A stretch of DNA of 64,000 nt, from contig OZ022238.1 of NCBI GenBank assembly GCA_963978895.1, positions 11,992,918 through 12,056,917 on the forward strand, read 5' to 3'. The translations under genes and the position numbers were made by a program. The notes below the pieces were generated by a model, which ran no database searches, was not told where the DNA came from, and saw only the letters and a list, made by a program, of their open reading frames with translations. Positions within the stretch are counted from its first letter, which is position 1; each line of letters starts with the position of its first letter. This DNA is from Erpobdella octoculata. Taxonomy: Eukaryota > Annelida > Clitellata > Hirudinida > Erpobdellidae. Of this stretch, positions 22,945-41,452 are shown piece after piece.

Positions 22945-23070
22945 TCGCTCCCGTTTCCTTCACCGCTGGCTCTCCCGCTCCCGTTTCCTTCACCGCTGGC
23001 TCTCCCGCTCCCGTTTCCTTCACCGCTGGCTCTCCCGCTCCCGTTTCCTTCACCGCTGGCTCTCCCGCTC
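22945..23070. repeat. 30-bp GC-rich minisatellite, four units
   Basis: Four nearly identical units of TCCCGCTCCCGTTTCCTTCA plus CCGCTGGCTC, followed by a degenerate 33-bp unit with TTCCCGCTAACGCTCGCTTT duplicated at 23108-23163. It keeps two frames open (RSRFLHRWLS and APVSFTAGSP repeats), but there is no supporting exon structure. It is unusually GC-rich for this window. Confidence 0.9.
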
Positions 23071-23464
23071 ATTGTTCCTTTCTCTTCCCGGTCGCTTTCC
23101 CCGTTCCAGTTCCCGCTAACGCTCGCTTTCCCCGTTTCAGTTCCCGCTAACGCTCGCTTTCCTGTTCCCGTTCTCGTTCTTTCTCATTTTTTTTCTTTCT
23201 CTCTTCTAACTTTTTTAGCCCATAAAACGTAAAATAGATTTGCTCAAAGTTGCTTGAAACCATCGAAAATCTTGATGTAACTATTACGTAATTGGCTAAA
23301 TTGTCTTGGCCTACTAGAGTAGGTTGTGGATCCAGTTGTTATATCAAGATATCCTTGGTAGTTACGTAAACTAAATTTGAATTTTATTACGCAATAACCT
23401 TTCATGGTTGTACATAGGCACTTTTGGTCTGGAAAGTATTTCAAAAGCACTCGATTTAGAAATA

Positions 23465-23645
23465 CGAAAAATGTTCAAATTAATTTTTTTTAATTGAATC
23501 ATGTATTGTCATCCAATATAAAGCTATGCTAAAAGTTTGAGCTGCCTAACTAGTTAAAAAGCTGGTTAAATTTTACTTGCAAGATTTGCGTACAGAGAAA
23601 GCCAGACCCACACACAAACAGAGATTGTAACCTAAATAAAAGTTT
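23465..23645 (+). mobile_element. Fragment of the dispersed repeat seen at 9960-10150 and 45905-46140
   Basis: Reverse complement of those copies: GAATCATGTATTGTCATCCA, then an AAAGCTATGCTAAAAGTTTGA segment, an AGCTGGTTAAATTTTACTTG segment and an ACAGAG/ACACACAAACAG tail. Confidence 0.8.
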
Positions 23646-23698
23646 TTAATTATCTAAACTCAAATAAAAGATTGTGTATTATAACGAACAAGCGGCAG

Positions 23699-29776
<6,078 letters not shown>

Positions 29777-32700
29777 ATTTAAATTCAATTTTAAATTATT
29801 TATTCATTTGAAAGTTTCTTATTTATTTATTATTGACCTACATTGATTATTATTTCATTTGTAAACAAGTGACTGAATATTTTCTTTCACACAAATTTTA
29901 AGAAATGTTTCTTGAACTTTGATAATTTAATTTTTAAAAAAATCGAGAAAATCTTTAAACAATATTATTGATCTTTTTTGTATTAAATCTGAATTACAAT
30001 TGGTCAAAAAGACTCTCAGCTCCACCCATTTTCTCCAATCTCTAATTTCATTGGTCGATTCTTAGATGAAATGATCAGATTTCTCTTCAAGTTTATTCTT
30101 CAAAAGTCCTTAAAATGTTGAATTTTTTCATTTAATTTTCAATCATTTTTTAAAATTACTGAAATAATTAATTTTTTAATAAAATAATTAATGTATTGAA
30201 ACAGAAGTATTATAAGAAATAATTTAGCTTAAGTACTATTCAGCTGTTAGAAAAGTAAACTGACAAATCAACATCAGATTGGTATGAAATTTTAACATTC
30301 TCATAATGATCAGCATTTATTATATTGTTAAATATTAATTATTTAATTGCTGTAATTTAATTTATTTTTATTTCTTTTATAATTTGCATCCTATTTAATT
30401 TATTTTAGTAATCTGACTTTGATCATTTTCTACTTAACTAAAATAAGGAAAAATATTAATTGACGAATATTAATATTAAACAAAGACCATCCTTACTTTA
30501 TCAGCTAAGCTGGCTAGAAACAGGTAAATTGGTGAAGCCGATATTTTCATACGCCTACTAAAATTGCTCCAGAAAGTACGTAATTGTAAACTTGTAAATT
30601 GGCAGATAAATCATTTGTCGCTTTTAATAATAATTTAATTGTCTGTGACTTGAAATATTTGATGATAGTATCGAAAACAACTTCTGAAAAATTATCAGTT
30701 TCTTTATTTGGCTTTGTTGGCATTCAGAGAAGAACACCTTCTTGAAAATCATATGTCAATCAATTTCTGATAAGCTGAGATATTTGATATCAGTTACTGA
30801 TGTGTTGTTCACACGTTGTCTGTCGTGTGCTGTGATAAGCTGACGTGTGATCACATGTTCAGTTTGTGCCGATTTGTGTTTGTCTTTAATTCAAGTACTT
30901 ACTTAGTACTTATCATCACACGTGTTCGTAGTTGTGTAAAATATAAATTTAATTAGATTGGTTTTTTATTTATGACATTTTATTTGGTTTAAATAAAGTT
31001 TTTGGTCAATGATTTGTATTTCAAGTGGCAAATGTAAACAAATACACAAACATGATGTTCACTATTTGCATTTTGTATAAGACTAGCAGCCAGTAGCGTG
31101 TCTGAAAAGTTTGTTTGCGCTAAATTTACTTTTAAGCTGAGGGCGTTTATAAAAACATTAGCTAGCGGGGAGAAGTTATCTGAATTCCCCTTGAAAAACT
31201 TTGATAACTCAAGAAACAATTTGCAGTTTGAAGCCAGTTTCATTCTCAGGTCTTGCAACAGGAATGTACATTCAGGATTTTCCCGTGGTGGAAAACAATT
31301 TTTTTCGAAATTTATATAGCTTACTAGCAGGGTTATCCGGCATTGCCTGAATTTGCTTGTTTAGATTTTTTCTATTTTTATCAATAAAACGCAGATATTT
31401 TTTTAAAATCCTAAAAAAACCTCATCGATGAAGACTACCTCCTACCTGTTTCCATATATTTAGTTATTCAATCTAAAATCTAAATAAAAATAAAAACAAT
31501 TAAAAATTCTAAAAAAATTGAAAAGTCTAAAAAAAAAGAATAACTTTTTTATTTCCAGCAACTAAAATCATTAATTACGGCATCACTGTTCACATTTTTG
31601 CAGCTTCATGTTGGTATGAAATTGGCAGTTGAACACCTATTTATTGATCTCTACATCTGTTTCTGAGGTTATGTTTCAATTTCACGCAAGTAAAAATTCT
31701 TTCTTTTTGAACTGAAGTCACCGGCAATGTCAGAATAAAATAAATTACTTTGAGAGCTCGCTACAACCGTTCAGAAATTGGCTCAAGTTTGTTTGAAAAT
31801 TGTAAATGGCAATCAAAATTGAACTTATCTCTAACGATTGTAAAAAGACTTTGCTGGAGACAGTTGTGAGTTGTGTTGCCACTAGTATGGTAAAGTTCCA
31901 CAAGTTCGCAACTTGTATTTTAACAAAACAATTAGCTGAACTTTGGTTTATCGCTGATGCATAATTTAATACTTTGCAGTTATTAGTAAATCTGGCATTG
32001 ATCTCATATATAAAATTGTTTACACTCGCGCAAAAAAGAATTCTAATACGCATTGCTTGAGTTCAATACATCACTAGTTTGAGTAAAATAAGCAAATTTC
32101 AAATTCTGAAAAATCAAGGGAGAGGTAAATGCCATCCCTGCCCCCTCCCCCTCCCAAATAACGTGCTTGTCTCACAAGTGTGGTAAAATACTTTATATGG
32201 TTGTTGCAACTATATAAGATGATACCTCGCAAGTAAGAAAGCAGTGTACGCAAAATTCTTTTTAAGAAAATCTTGTCAGGCTGTACCTGTAGTATTTACA
32301 GTTTTAAATCTGATAATTAGGCATTTATTTTCGTAATGTTATTTAAAATATAAATACCAAAAATATCAGTAAAAGAAAAAGAAATAAAAAATAAAAAACT
32401 AAAATGAAGAGAGGGAAAGAAAAAGAGATAAAAAGAAAGAAAGAAAAGAAAAGAAAAAGGAAGAGAGCAAAAAAGAGTAAATGTGCACAATTAGCGACAC
32501 CCTGGCGACTCATGAAAACGGCCCTGCGCGTGTTGTTTGCAGTCGTCCATCAGCAAGTATCACGTGCTCATCGATCGTAAAGATGGCCGCAAGTGGTCAC
32601 GTGACGATGGTTGAAGATGTTTTATAAGTAGATTTGTAGGTAGATTAGAAGAAGAGATGTTAAATCTGATATTGTGTCAATTCTAGTTTCTTTTGTTTGC

Positions 32701-33120
32701 AACAATCCTGTAATTGTGCCGTCATGTATATAGGCCCATAAAAATAGATACCAATAATATTTTTACACACTTTTACTTAACTTAACTTTTCTGTCTGTCT
32801 GTCTATCTGTCTATCTGTCTGATAATTTTTTGTGATATATTCGTCGTATTGTCTATGCTAATATGTTTGTTGTTTATGTAGTAAAAATATAAAAGTGTGT
32901 TTTTAAAAAACTTTATTTTTGCTTCACTTGTTAAGGTTTCAAAAATGAGTTATTTAGTAGTGAATATTCATATACATTATAATAGCTTGTTTCTACTTAT
33001 GGTCACAACTTAAAAGTTAAACTCAATATGTACATAATACGGAAAAATAACAAAACAGACCGACAAACAAACAAAGAGACATACAAACAAACAAACAGAC
33101 AAACAATAACAACAATACAC
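29777..33120. other. Intergenic region with decayed repeats
   Basis: AT-rich DNA after the stop of the unrecognised coiled-coil gene. It holds the decayed GC-rich head at 31321-31356, an A/G-rich run (32365-32480) and a TCTGTCTGTC tract (32790-32822) with flanks repeated in inverse orientation around 51210-51530. Open frames on both strands at 30989-31319 and 31745-32053 show no recognisable protein and were not called. Confidence 0.6.
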
Positions 33121-33225
33121 GATTGCAACATCGACAACAACAATCAAACACGAACGGAACTTCCCCTGCATTTGACCACTTTGTAATCGTTTCGTTCAAT
33201 CTTAAGTGTGCCTACCTCATCTGCT

Positions 33226-33640
33226 TCTCTCTTTCTCTTTCTCTTTCTCTTTCTCTTTTCTCTCTTTCTCTTTCTCTTTCTCTTTCCTCTTTCTCCTTTC
33301 TCTTTCTCTTTCTCTTCTCTTTTCTCTTTCTCTTTTCTCTTCTCTTTCTCTTTCTCTTCTCTTCTCTTTCTCTTTCTCTTTCTCCTTTCTCTTTCTCTTT
33401 CTCTTTCTCTTTCTCTTTCTCTTTTCTCTTTCTCTTTCTCTTTCTCTTTCCTCTTTCTCTTTCTCTTTTCTCTTTCTCTTTCTCTCTTTCCTTCTCTTCT
33501 CTTTCTCTTTCTCTTTCTCTTTCTCTTTCTCGTCTTTCTCTTTCTCTTTCTCTTTCTCTTTCCTCTTTCTCTTTCTCTTTCTCGTTCTCTTTCTCTTTCT
33601 CTTCTCTCTTTCTCCTTTTCTTTCTCTTTCTTTTTCTAAT
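33226..33640. repeat. Polypyrimidine (CTTTCT)n-type tract
   Basis: About 415 bp of pyrimidines on the plus strand with mixed CTTTCT, CTCTTT and CTTCTC units and almost no purines. It yields FSFSLSL frames up to 220 codons that are artefacts. Tracts like this can adopt triplex DNA. Confidence 0.97.
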
Positions 33641-34295
33641 TGTGTATCGTGGTATTATTTGTATATTACAGAACTAATTGGGTATCGTGGTATTATGTGT
33701 ATAGTATCAGTATGTATATCATCGGTTCGTCGTAGAATTTATGACCACCCACAAGCGATCAGTAAGATTTGTAGCACCTCGATCTGCCGAGATCGTTTCG
33801 TTATTGTTTATCAGATTTCAAACTTTTTGTCGTATTTTTGTGAAAAAAGTCAAATTTTCTCATTGTAAAATCACGCGTATGTTTATATTAATCTTAAAAT
33901 GTTCATATTTCTTCAAAGCGCGATCATGAGATTTTACAAACAGTTGACTAACCAGGGACGTCATTTGGGGAAGCCATTGTTCTCCTCACCTTTTGAGTGG
34001 ACCCTCTGAGGTAATTTTGGGTTCCCAAAATATAAATTGTGTCACAAAAATGGGCTGAGAAAGGTAAAGTTGAAGCTTGAGATGTTTGTGCTGGCTTTTT
34101 GTACAGGTAGGCGGGCTCCCTATGACGGCGAAGTGGGCCCCCTGTGACCTTTCACTTGACTCCTTAAAGAGATTTGTGTGCAAAAATGAAGAAAAAGTGT
34201 TTCAAAAAAGTTAGATTGAAAAAAAAATTGTGGGCCCTCAGAACAAGTTGCCCCCCTAAGGCTTTGCCGAAAAAACGTTCCTGAGTAATACACTA

Positions 34296-34519
34296 CAGGG
34301 TGTCCTAAAAGTTTCGCCCGATTGTATATTAATAATGAATGTAGTTTTGAGAACATTTTGAAACATTCCGTTAATATTTATCATTGTTTCTTTCGTATTG
34401 ATCATTGTTGGATCTTTGTATCATTGTGCTCGTAGTTCTCATTCATCATATAACAAAATTAATTGAAAATCTACTTTCGTTACTTTTATAAAATTGGGAG
34501 AAACTTTTAGGACACCCTG
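34296..34519. mobile_element. 224-bp mariner-like MITE
   Basis: Terminal inverted repeats CAGGGTGTCCTAAAAGTTTC and CAGGGTGTCCTAAAAGTTTC (other strand) are flanked by TA on both sides (34294-34295, 34520-34521), the Tc1/mariner target duplication. The CAGGGTGTCC end is typical of mariner-type elements. No coding capacity. Confidence 0.9.
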
Positions 34520-34520
34520 T

Positions 34521-34680
34521 ACATATAATGTACAGGCAGCACACTACATATAGTGTACAGGCAGAAAATTACATATAATGTACAGGCAGTACACTACTTA
34601 TAATGTACAGGCAGTACATAACACCTAATGTACAGGCAGTACATAACACCTAATGTACAGGGAGTACATTAAATATAATA
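34521..34680. repeat. Minisatellite of about 27 bp with TAATGTACAGGCAGTACA
   Basis: About six units of ACATATAATGTACAGGCAGTACACT-type sequence immediately right of the mariner-like MITE. The left flank of the MITE (AATACACTACA) also resembles the unit, suggesting the MITE inserted into the array. Confidence 0.9.
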
Positions 34681-34945
34681 CAGCTTATTCAACTAACCTA
34701 CACAAGACATTACAATTCATTTACAGCATTTTTACCAGTTCTTATATTACTGTTTTATATATCAGCAAAATCTTTGCCATCTAGAATCTGCAAAAATGAT
34801 AATTATAGGCAAATATTATTAATTTAATTATTTTTATTATATAACTATCCATATTATAAATAGAACACACAGTTGGCAAAGATTTCTACAAAAAATAATT
34901 TACTTAACAATAAACTGTATATGTTATCAAAGTAGGCTGCGTACG

Positions 34946-37900
34946 ATGAACATCGACAGAACGGAAGCTCTTTCATTTGTTGCATCAAAACCAGCAGTTC
35001 GAAAGGAAAACGGCGAAATTGCAAACGAAAAGAAATCGCTACTTACTGGCTACCACAAGCGACTGACACGCTACAACAGCAGCTGCGGCGCTGAGCCGCG
35101 ACTGGAGCGCCGTAGCGAAATCGCTCTTTCCTTACGTCGTCATCTCTCCTCTCGTCATCTCGGTGGCATCGATTCAATATGGAGTCCGGCCAAAGATATC
35201 GAATCGGAGCAAGACGACAAGCTGAGTCCCGGTTCCCATGACGACGATGGCGCTGGGAAAGACGATGTCATCATCAGAGATTCAAATGGCGATTTGGAGC
35301 GGTCAGATCTTGAAAAAGAGAGAAAGAAAAGGAGAGACGAGTATGTGGAAATAGAAAGAAAAAGACAAAATCTGGATGATGATGATGACGATGACGATGA
35401 AGACCATGATGATGGTGGCGATGAAAAAAAAGAAAGAAATTTTCTTTACAAAATGCGAAGTAATGTAGTCATCGACAACGAAGACAATTATAATAGCAAT
35501 GATGACGACGACGACGATGATGATGATATCGGTAAACAATGTGACAACACCAAAAAGAAGCAGAATATTGATGACGAAAACGAAGAAGTTTCTGAAGATG
35601 AAAGTGATAGCGCAAATCAAAATAACAAAAACTCTGCGTTTTTAGCTCAAGTCAAAGTCTGGCCTGCGCTCGGGCCTCAGCTGTCCATGTTTGCAAAGAT
35701 GCTCCTCGGTGTCTATCACCATCATCGTCGTTTTCCTCTTCATCATTTTTATCAATTCTATCGCCATCAACATCACCAACATCTTTCTCATCTTCAACAT
35801 AAGCATCAGATGGGTTACTGGCATAGAAATATTCCGTGTGGCTTCGGCGGTTTTGCTTTGAGATATGGTGCAGAAGATGTCTCTGTTGAAAACGACAATC
35901 AAACAGCCCAGGCAAACTATCACTATCACGAACAGAAACAATCATTTTCAACATCGATAAATGTTGCTCAACTACGGCAACACAAAATCCCGACCGACAA
36001 CTTTTCACAGAATTCAACATCGTGTAGCAGCAACATTAAAGAGAGCTGCGTCGAATCGCTGTTCCACAATGCTTGGCAACAACGCCAACATAGATTATTG
36101 GCATCCCAACTGCAACTGTCACCATCGTCTTCACAACCGCCAAAGACTTCATGTTTTGCAGATTCGTTGAAGATCAATCACTTTACCCGAATGGTAAGCA
36201 GCACCTCACCATCGCAACCGCATTTTAATTTCACAGCCACTCTCAGACAAAAGTTTGGCACCGCTGAATCATCACTGCTGACATCAATTCACCAGCCATC
36301 TTCGGATATCAAAACAACTTGTTCATTATTTTCATCTTGTTTTGCTACTTCACAATCTGTTCGTCAAAATTTATCCCCAGCCTCATCATCACCTTCGAAA
36401 TCATCTTTTCCTTCATTTATAAATAACCCATATTTGTCACAATCGCAGCTACTTTCTTCATTATCTTCTTTTCTAGTTTACTCTCCCTCTATATCTTCAT
36501 CTTACTCACTGGCTTCCTTATCATCACTGCCCTATGTGACTTCATCGTCGTTATCTCAGCCCTCATCGACCGCATCGGCTACAACTTCCTCATCAACTCA
36601 ACTGAGACACTTTTCGTGCCACTTGTGCGATAAAAAATTCAAAAGATCATCAACCCTATCAACTCACCTGTTGATACACAGCAACACTAGGCCGTTTCCA
36701 TGTCCATACTGTTCAAAGAGGTTCCATCAGAAATCAGACATGAAGAAGCACACTTATATACATACAGGTAATAAGACTCGGAACTTCTTACAAAATCATC
36801 ACAGGCTTATTACCATGTATATTTTTATTTTCATAAACATAAAATATTCAAACGTTTTCAAAGTACTTTAAATTGGATAACAGGTAAAACAGAACCATTA
36901 AAAAAAATTGATTCATAAACAGTGGTTGAGACCACGGGGAATAGTAAGTGAGAACAAGCAGTTGAAGCTAAGCCGCATGACAAATAAATAATTTAGTGAT
37001 TTTTGTTCGTTGCGTCATAAGTTCAAAGCTGCGTCAAATCAGATCCTCCTGAAATATTAATTTTTGTAACCCAACCCAAATATATATATATATATATATA
37101 CATTAAAATTTTTTATTTATTATATTTTTTGCATTTTTCAACTCAACTAACCCACACATGTGTAAAAAAATTGCAAACAATCCAACCAATGAGTCAACTC
37201 AACCCATGTTCACCTCTCATCCATCCTAACAGCCACATAACATAGATCACACAAATCAGTTAACTAATTTTGGCTTTAAAATATACACATCTAGTAAAAA
37301 TAGTGAATGAATGAATGAATGTTGGACGATCTTTTTAGGGGTGGCGTAAGTCCATCAATGGACCTCAAAGCCACCGAACAAGTGCGTTTTTAGAGTCTTT
37401 CTGGTTTAAGTAAAAATATTAGTCGATTAATTCAAATAATTTTTATATTAGCTATTTTATCAAGCAGTAACACCTGATCTTTATAAGCTATTAAAAATAA
37501 AAAGACCGTTACTATCCATTAGGACCAATTACCGGATAACGTGCCTACGTGCCGTGTGCTGATTGGAAGGCTGCAATTTGAATATTTGAAATCTTTGACC
37601 AATCGCATTGAGTATAATGGCCGGATGTACTCCGGGGTGCTATTTAGGCAATCCCGATAAGCGGAATCGGAAATGATAGAGCACTCACTTCTCCATACAT
37701 GGCAATAACAGGAAAAAAATAACAACATTATTTTACTTTTTATTGTTTGCTAAACATATTTTAAATTCGCATTTTTTGAAGTTGTCTGAATCAAAATTTC
37801 AAATTAAAAAAAAGTTTGCAAAGGGCTCAAGGGAAAACCTAAGACGACATTCTTTCTCAAGAAAAACCTTTTACTTAAAAAAAAATAATTTCAGCAAAAC

Positions 37901-38618
37901 CTTTTGATAAGTGTGGTTATGGTTAATTGAAAACTACAAACTGAAAAAAATTTTCTTGCAAATTCTTTATATTTTAATTTTGTTCTTTTTTAAAACAGAT
38001 TGATGAACAAATTAAATATATAAAAATACATTATTGCAGAAAATTTTCAAAAATTATTAGAAAGCATAGTCATGAGGGGCACGTCCATATTCCAAGTTTC
38101 CGCTTAACGAGAAGTTCGTTAATTTTCACTTCCAAGATTTTTCCACATGCAAACAAGCAAGCAATATATTTAATATCAAGCTAATAGAACATTTGATCGC
38201 AAATCATTTTTAGAGTTTTTTTATTCAATTTATTTGTCTAAATTAGTTAATCCAAAATAAAGTTGTTTATTTGTTTTTAGGATAGTAATATTTTTTTTTA
38301 ATCTTCAACACTCCAGGTGAGAAGCCTTACCAATGCCGGCAGTGTGGCAAAGCTTTTAGCCAGTCGTCAAACCTCATTACACACAGCCGTAAACACAGCG
38401 GCTTTAAGCCATTCGCGTGCGACCTCTGCCCTCGGGCGTTCCAGAGAAAGGTCGACTTAAGAAGACACGTTGAACTACACCACGAATCGGCTCACTCGCT
38501 GGTCAGCGGCGTAGCTGGAGATAAACTACTTTCAGGTGTGGATTTTCGCTACCAGTCGTCGCTGACAAGAGGGCAACAAAAATCAAATGCTTTAGCGCCG
38601 AAATTCTGTTTTTATTGA
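34946..38618 (+). CDS. gfi1/sens: GFI1/Senseless-family C2H2 zinc-finger transcription factor
   Basis: Nuclear DNA-binding repressor/activator of the GFI1-Senseless family, used in sensory-organ, neural or blood-cell fate. Two exons: 34946-36767 and 38317-38618, joined in phase 1 inside the TGEKP linker; 707 codons from the chosen ATG. Fingers with pairs C558/C561-H574/H578, C586/C589-H602/H606, C614/C617-H630/H634 and C642/C645-H658/H663. The blocks [48 protein letters not shown] and [10 protein letters not shown] are diagnostic and correspond to fingers 3-6 of vertebrate GFI1, the Senseless-type set of four. The N-terminal 550 residues are low complexity: two poly-Asp blocks (about 143-165 and 184-197), a His-rich stretch (about 255-290) and a Ser-rich stretch (about 430-550). 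No SNAG repressor motif follows this ATG; an upstream exon or its loss would explain that. Neither exon is interrupted. Confidence 0.95.
36768..38316 (+). other. Intron of the GFI1/Senseless gene
   Basis: GTAATA donor at 36768 and CTCCAG acceptor at 38316. It contains a decayed CCCAACCC/CAACTCAACC repeat (37060-37215, with a short TA run), a 3' SINE fragment (37307-37390) and otherwise AT-rich DNA. Confidence 0.85.
37307..37390 (-). mobile_element. 3' fragment of the tRNA-derived SINE/LINE tail
   Basis: On the minus strand this is GGTGGC...GTCCAT...ATGGAC...GCCACC followed by CCTAAAAAGATCGTCCAACA and an (ATTC)n tail (37307-37322). It matches the hairpin-bearing 3' end at 55562-55640 and of the LINE at 56993-57030. 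The head is absent, so the copy is 5'-truncated. Confidence 0.8.
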
Positions 38619-40560
38619 TATTTGTATTTTTTCGGCTGACTGGCTTTTATATTTCGTGCTTGTAAATCTGCTTCGCTCCTTCTATCTAAATCTATTTATG
38701 CCGGCTTGCAAGAACAATTCATTAATTTAATTTTGTTATTGTAACCAAAGTATAACACGATTAAATTTTTTTTTATGATTTCCAAATAAAGAATTTACTT
38801 TTCAAAGATGATTTTAAAAATAAGGCAAACAGTTGGGTTGTCAATTATTATTCAATCCTTTGACAACTCATCCTGCTTCTTTCTGACGTGTATAGCTGTC
38901 AAGTACTAGGAGTCATTATAACGCGTGGACTCTTTGAATTCTGCTAAATACAAGTCACTTGTTGACATTGATTTTTTTTTTACTTTTACTCTTTCCTTCT
39001 TTTCTCTCTTTCTCCTTTTCTTTTATTTTCATCTCAGTAAAAGACCAACACAGACACTATTGAGCACTATTATAACACTCAGAACAATGGACACAACTAT
39101 TATACAGACTTTTCCTGGGAAGATGACGATAAAGGTGATGACGTTCATCCGATAATTTCTTGTCTTTTTTTTATGTAATGCCAGATTTAAAGAGTTTTGT
39201 CAGCTGGTAATTTTCCTGTCGATTTCATTGCATGAGCTGTTTCATTGACTTCACTTCTACTATTTGGAGTTCATGCTTGTTTTAATATCTTAATATCCGG
39301 TTCGTATTTGTTTGTATGCTTGTTTGTTTGTGGATGTTAGTATGTTAGTTTGTTTGTGTGTTTGTAGATGAGTTTGATAAATGGATCATTTGAAACAAAT
39401 TTGAAGATTTTCTAAACAAAATAAAAATTACCAAAATCTAAATAAAACTAGAACAAATGGCTGCTAAATGTGGGAACAACGACTGTGTTTCTTTGATCTT
39501 CATTGTTACTGGTGAGTAAGGTCGTGGCTAGATACTGAATTGTCCGTTTGTGTCAGAAACAGTGTTTCATCCAGACACCTTGTCTTTGAAAAGAAGGAGG
39601 GTTGCGATCAATAGCATTGATGTGTCTATTAGTATTGATGGTCTCTTTAATTTTTTTCTACTAAATCGAGTTTTAAATTTTATGAGAGGAACCTGTAGCA
39701 CCATCTCATCAAGCAGAAAAGTTGTAGTTATTTCCTAGTGTGGACTTTGAACAGGAAGCTGTCTAAAGTGTGGTGTCTTTCTTATACTATCAATGGACAA
39801 CGGTGTCAAGTTTTGTCATCCACGAATCCAGAAATTTCGTAAGAGGCGGATACAATTTTTATTTTATTTTAAATTTTGATTACTGTCGTTATGCAGCCCG
39901 TTGCAAGATATCTTGATTTTTTTTAATCAATAAAACCAAACAAAACGAAAAGGATTGAATTTTTATTTACTCTTTTTCTCTTTTTATCTCTCTTTTTTCT
40001 TTTTCTTTTATTTTGTATTTATTTTTCTCTGGAGTAATGTGTCATCACAAGACACGTTTTTCCATTGTGCTGCGAAGTTAGGTCATGAGACACTTCAAAG
40101 CTGACAATGACTTTTTAGTTGCAGTGTTTAATACTAGGATCGTCTTAATCAGGCGGAAAAAAGTTATCACTTATCACAGATGGCAACAAATAATTTTTTG
40201 TTGAAGAGAATGATTTTTTTATGTTTCTTGGTAGCCGTTTTGGTGGGAGTGACTAAACGAGACTATTCCATTTGTTAACCTTCAAACTGGAGCGGTTCAA
40301 GCCAAACTCGAACTCCACTACTTTCATGATTTTGGGCAGCAAGATTTGTTCATGGCTCTAAGGATAACTTTGAGCAGTTGCGCTTATTTGGAAAATTGTC
40401 CGTTTTTATAAACCGTATCTTTAACTGGTTGATGACCTAGTCTGAGAATGAAATGCCATTTTTTTCTGTACAAATCTAGAAAACCCGCAAGAGCCTCTGC
40501 ATTTTAATTCGTTTTTTTTTTCAAATCTTTGAAGTTGCTAGTTTTTGCCAATTTTTATTT
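38619..40560 (+). other. 3' UTR of GFI1/Senseless gene and intergenic DNA
   Basis: AATAAAG at about 38786 is a plausible polyadenylation signal roughly 170 bp after the stop. Beyond it are T/C-rich patches (38990-39030, 39960-40030) and no recognised gene. Confidence 0.6.
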
Positions 40561-41452
40561 AGGGGAAGGCAGGGCAAGTTGACGTACGTTTTAAACAATC
40601 TTTCACACAGCCATTATTTCAAAGAACTATTGCGAGATTTTTTATAAGTATACTATTTAAGATATATAGAAACTTTCTCATCAAAAAATGTTTTTAAAAG
40701 ATTTGCCTAATTTAATGAATTTGAATAAAAGTGCACATTGGTAATCAAGTCAACTTGCTCAAATAGCGGGACAAGTTGACAGTTATTTGAGAATTCAAAT
40801 TAGCAACTCAGTTTTTTTCAGAACAATTCAATTGAATAATTTACAATAGTGAATGTAAAAAAAACATTAAATTACTAACAGTTTAAAAAAGCTACAGTGA
40901 TTTTTTTCTTCCAATTCTGCGCTAGTCGTAATTTTAACATTTTATGATGTTTTAGCTATTGAAATCGTTTTAGTTTTAGTTTCAGTTAACTGAAATGATT
41001 TTTTTTGCAAACTTTAGACAGATTTTACAAATTATTTTTTTTAATATAGCGTATGTCGTATGTCATCTTGCCCCAGTCATCTTGTCCCTGGACAAGGCAG
41101 TCAGTTAAAAATTAACTAAAAATTAGTTTATTTAATAAATTTAAAAAAATAACAAATATTGGAATGAATATTAATTATGTATATAAAAATTATTTATTTA
41201 ATCTGAAACTTTTCAATTAGCATTTAAATTGATTAAAAACCAAACTTGAATAAAAACTGTTAGTTTCTAAAATTAGTTTTATTTAGATTTCGGTGAAAAT
41301 AGCGATCGATTACAGTCACAAACAGTTTTATTTGTAGTTCACATTGGTGATATACAGAACTGTCATCTCAGTTTTTCTTAAAATTGTTTAAATATTTGCA
41401 AAGAAGGTAAAAATCAACTTGTCCCGTTCGTCATCTTGCCCTGCTTTCCCCT
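40561..41452. mobile_element. 892-bp inverted-repeat element with GACAAGTTGAC motifs
   Basis: Left end AGGGGAAGGCAGGGCAAGTT (continuing GACG) pairs with the right end read on the other strand, AGGGGAAAGCAGGGCAAGAT (continuing GACG), 22 of 24 positions. Further inward are repeated GGACAAGTTGAC/GTCATCTTGCCC motifs (40746-40780, 41055-41095, 41410-41430). TA lies on both sides if the end is set at GGGG. No open frame. Confidence 0.85.

Noticed and set aside
22884..23150. APVSFTAGSP and RSRFLHRWLS repeat proteins
   Set aside because: Two frames are open over the same 30-bp minisatellite, as expected when the unit length is a multiple of three; no gene structure around it.
30989..32053. Overlapping medium-length frames on both strands as host exons
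   Set aside because: No splice borders in phase and no family resemblance; nearby GC-rich head at 31321 suggests decayed mobile DNA.
33123..33868. Three overlapping frames of Phe/Ser/Leu up to 220 codons
   Set aside because: All are readings of a polypyrimidine tract in different frames.
34946..35620. CRISPR-like or repeat origin for the poly-Asp coding region
   Set aside because: It is simple GATGAC repeat within a long frame that continues into conserved zinc fingers; minus-strand frames here are shadows.
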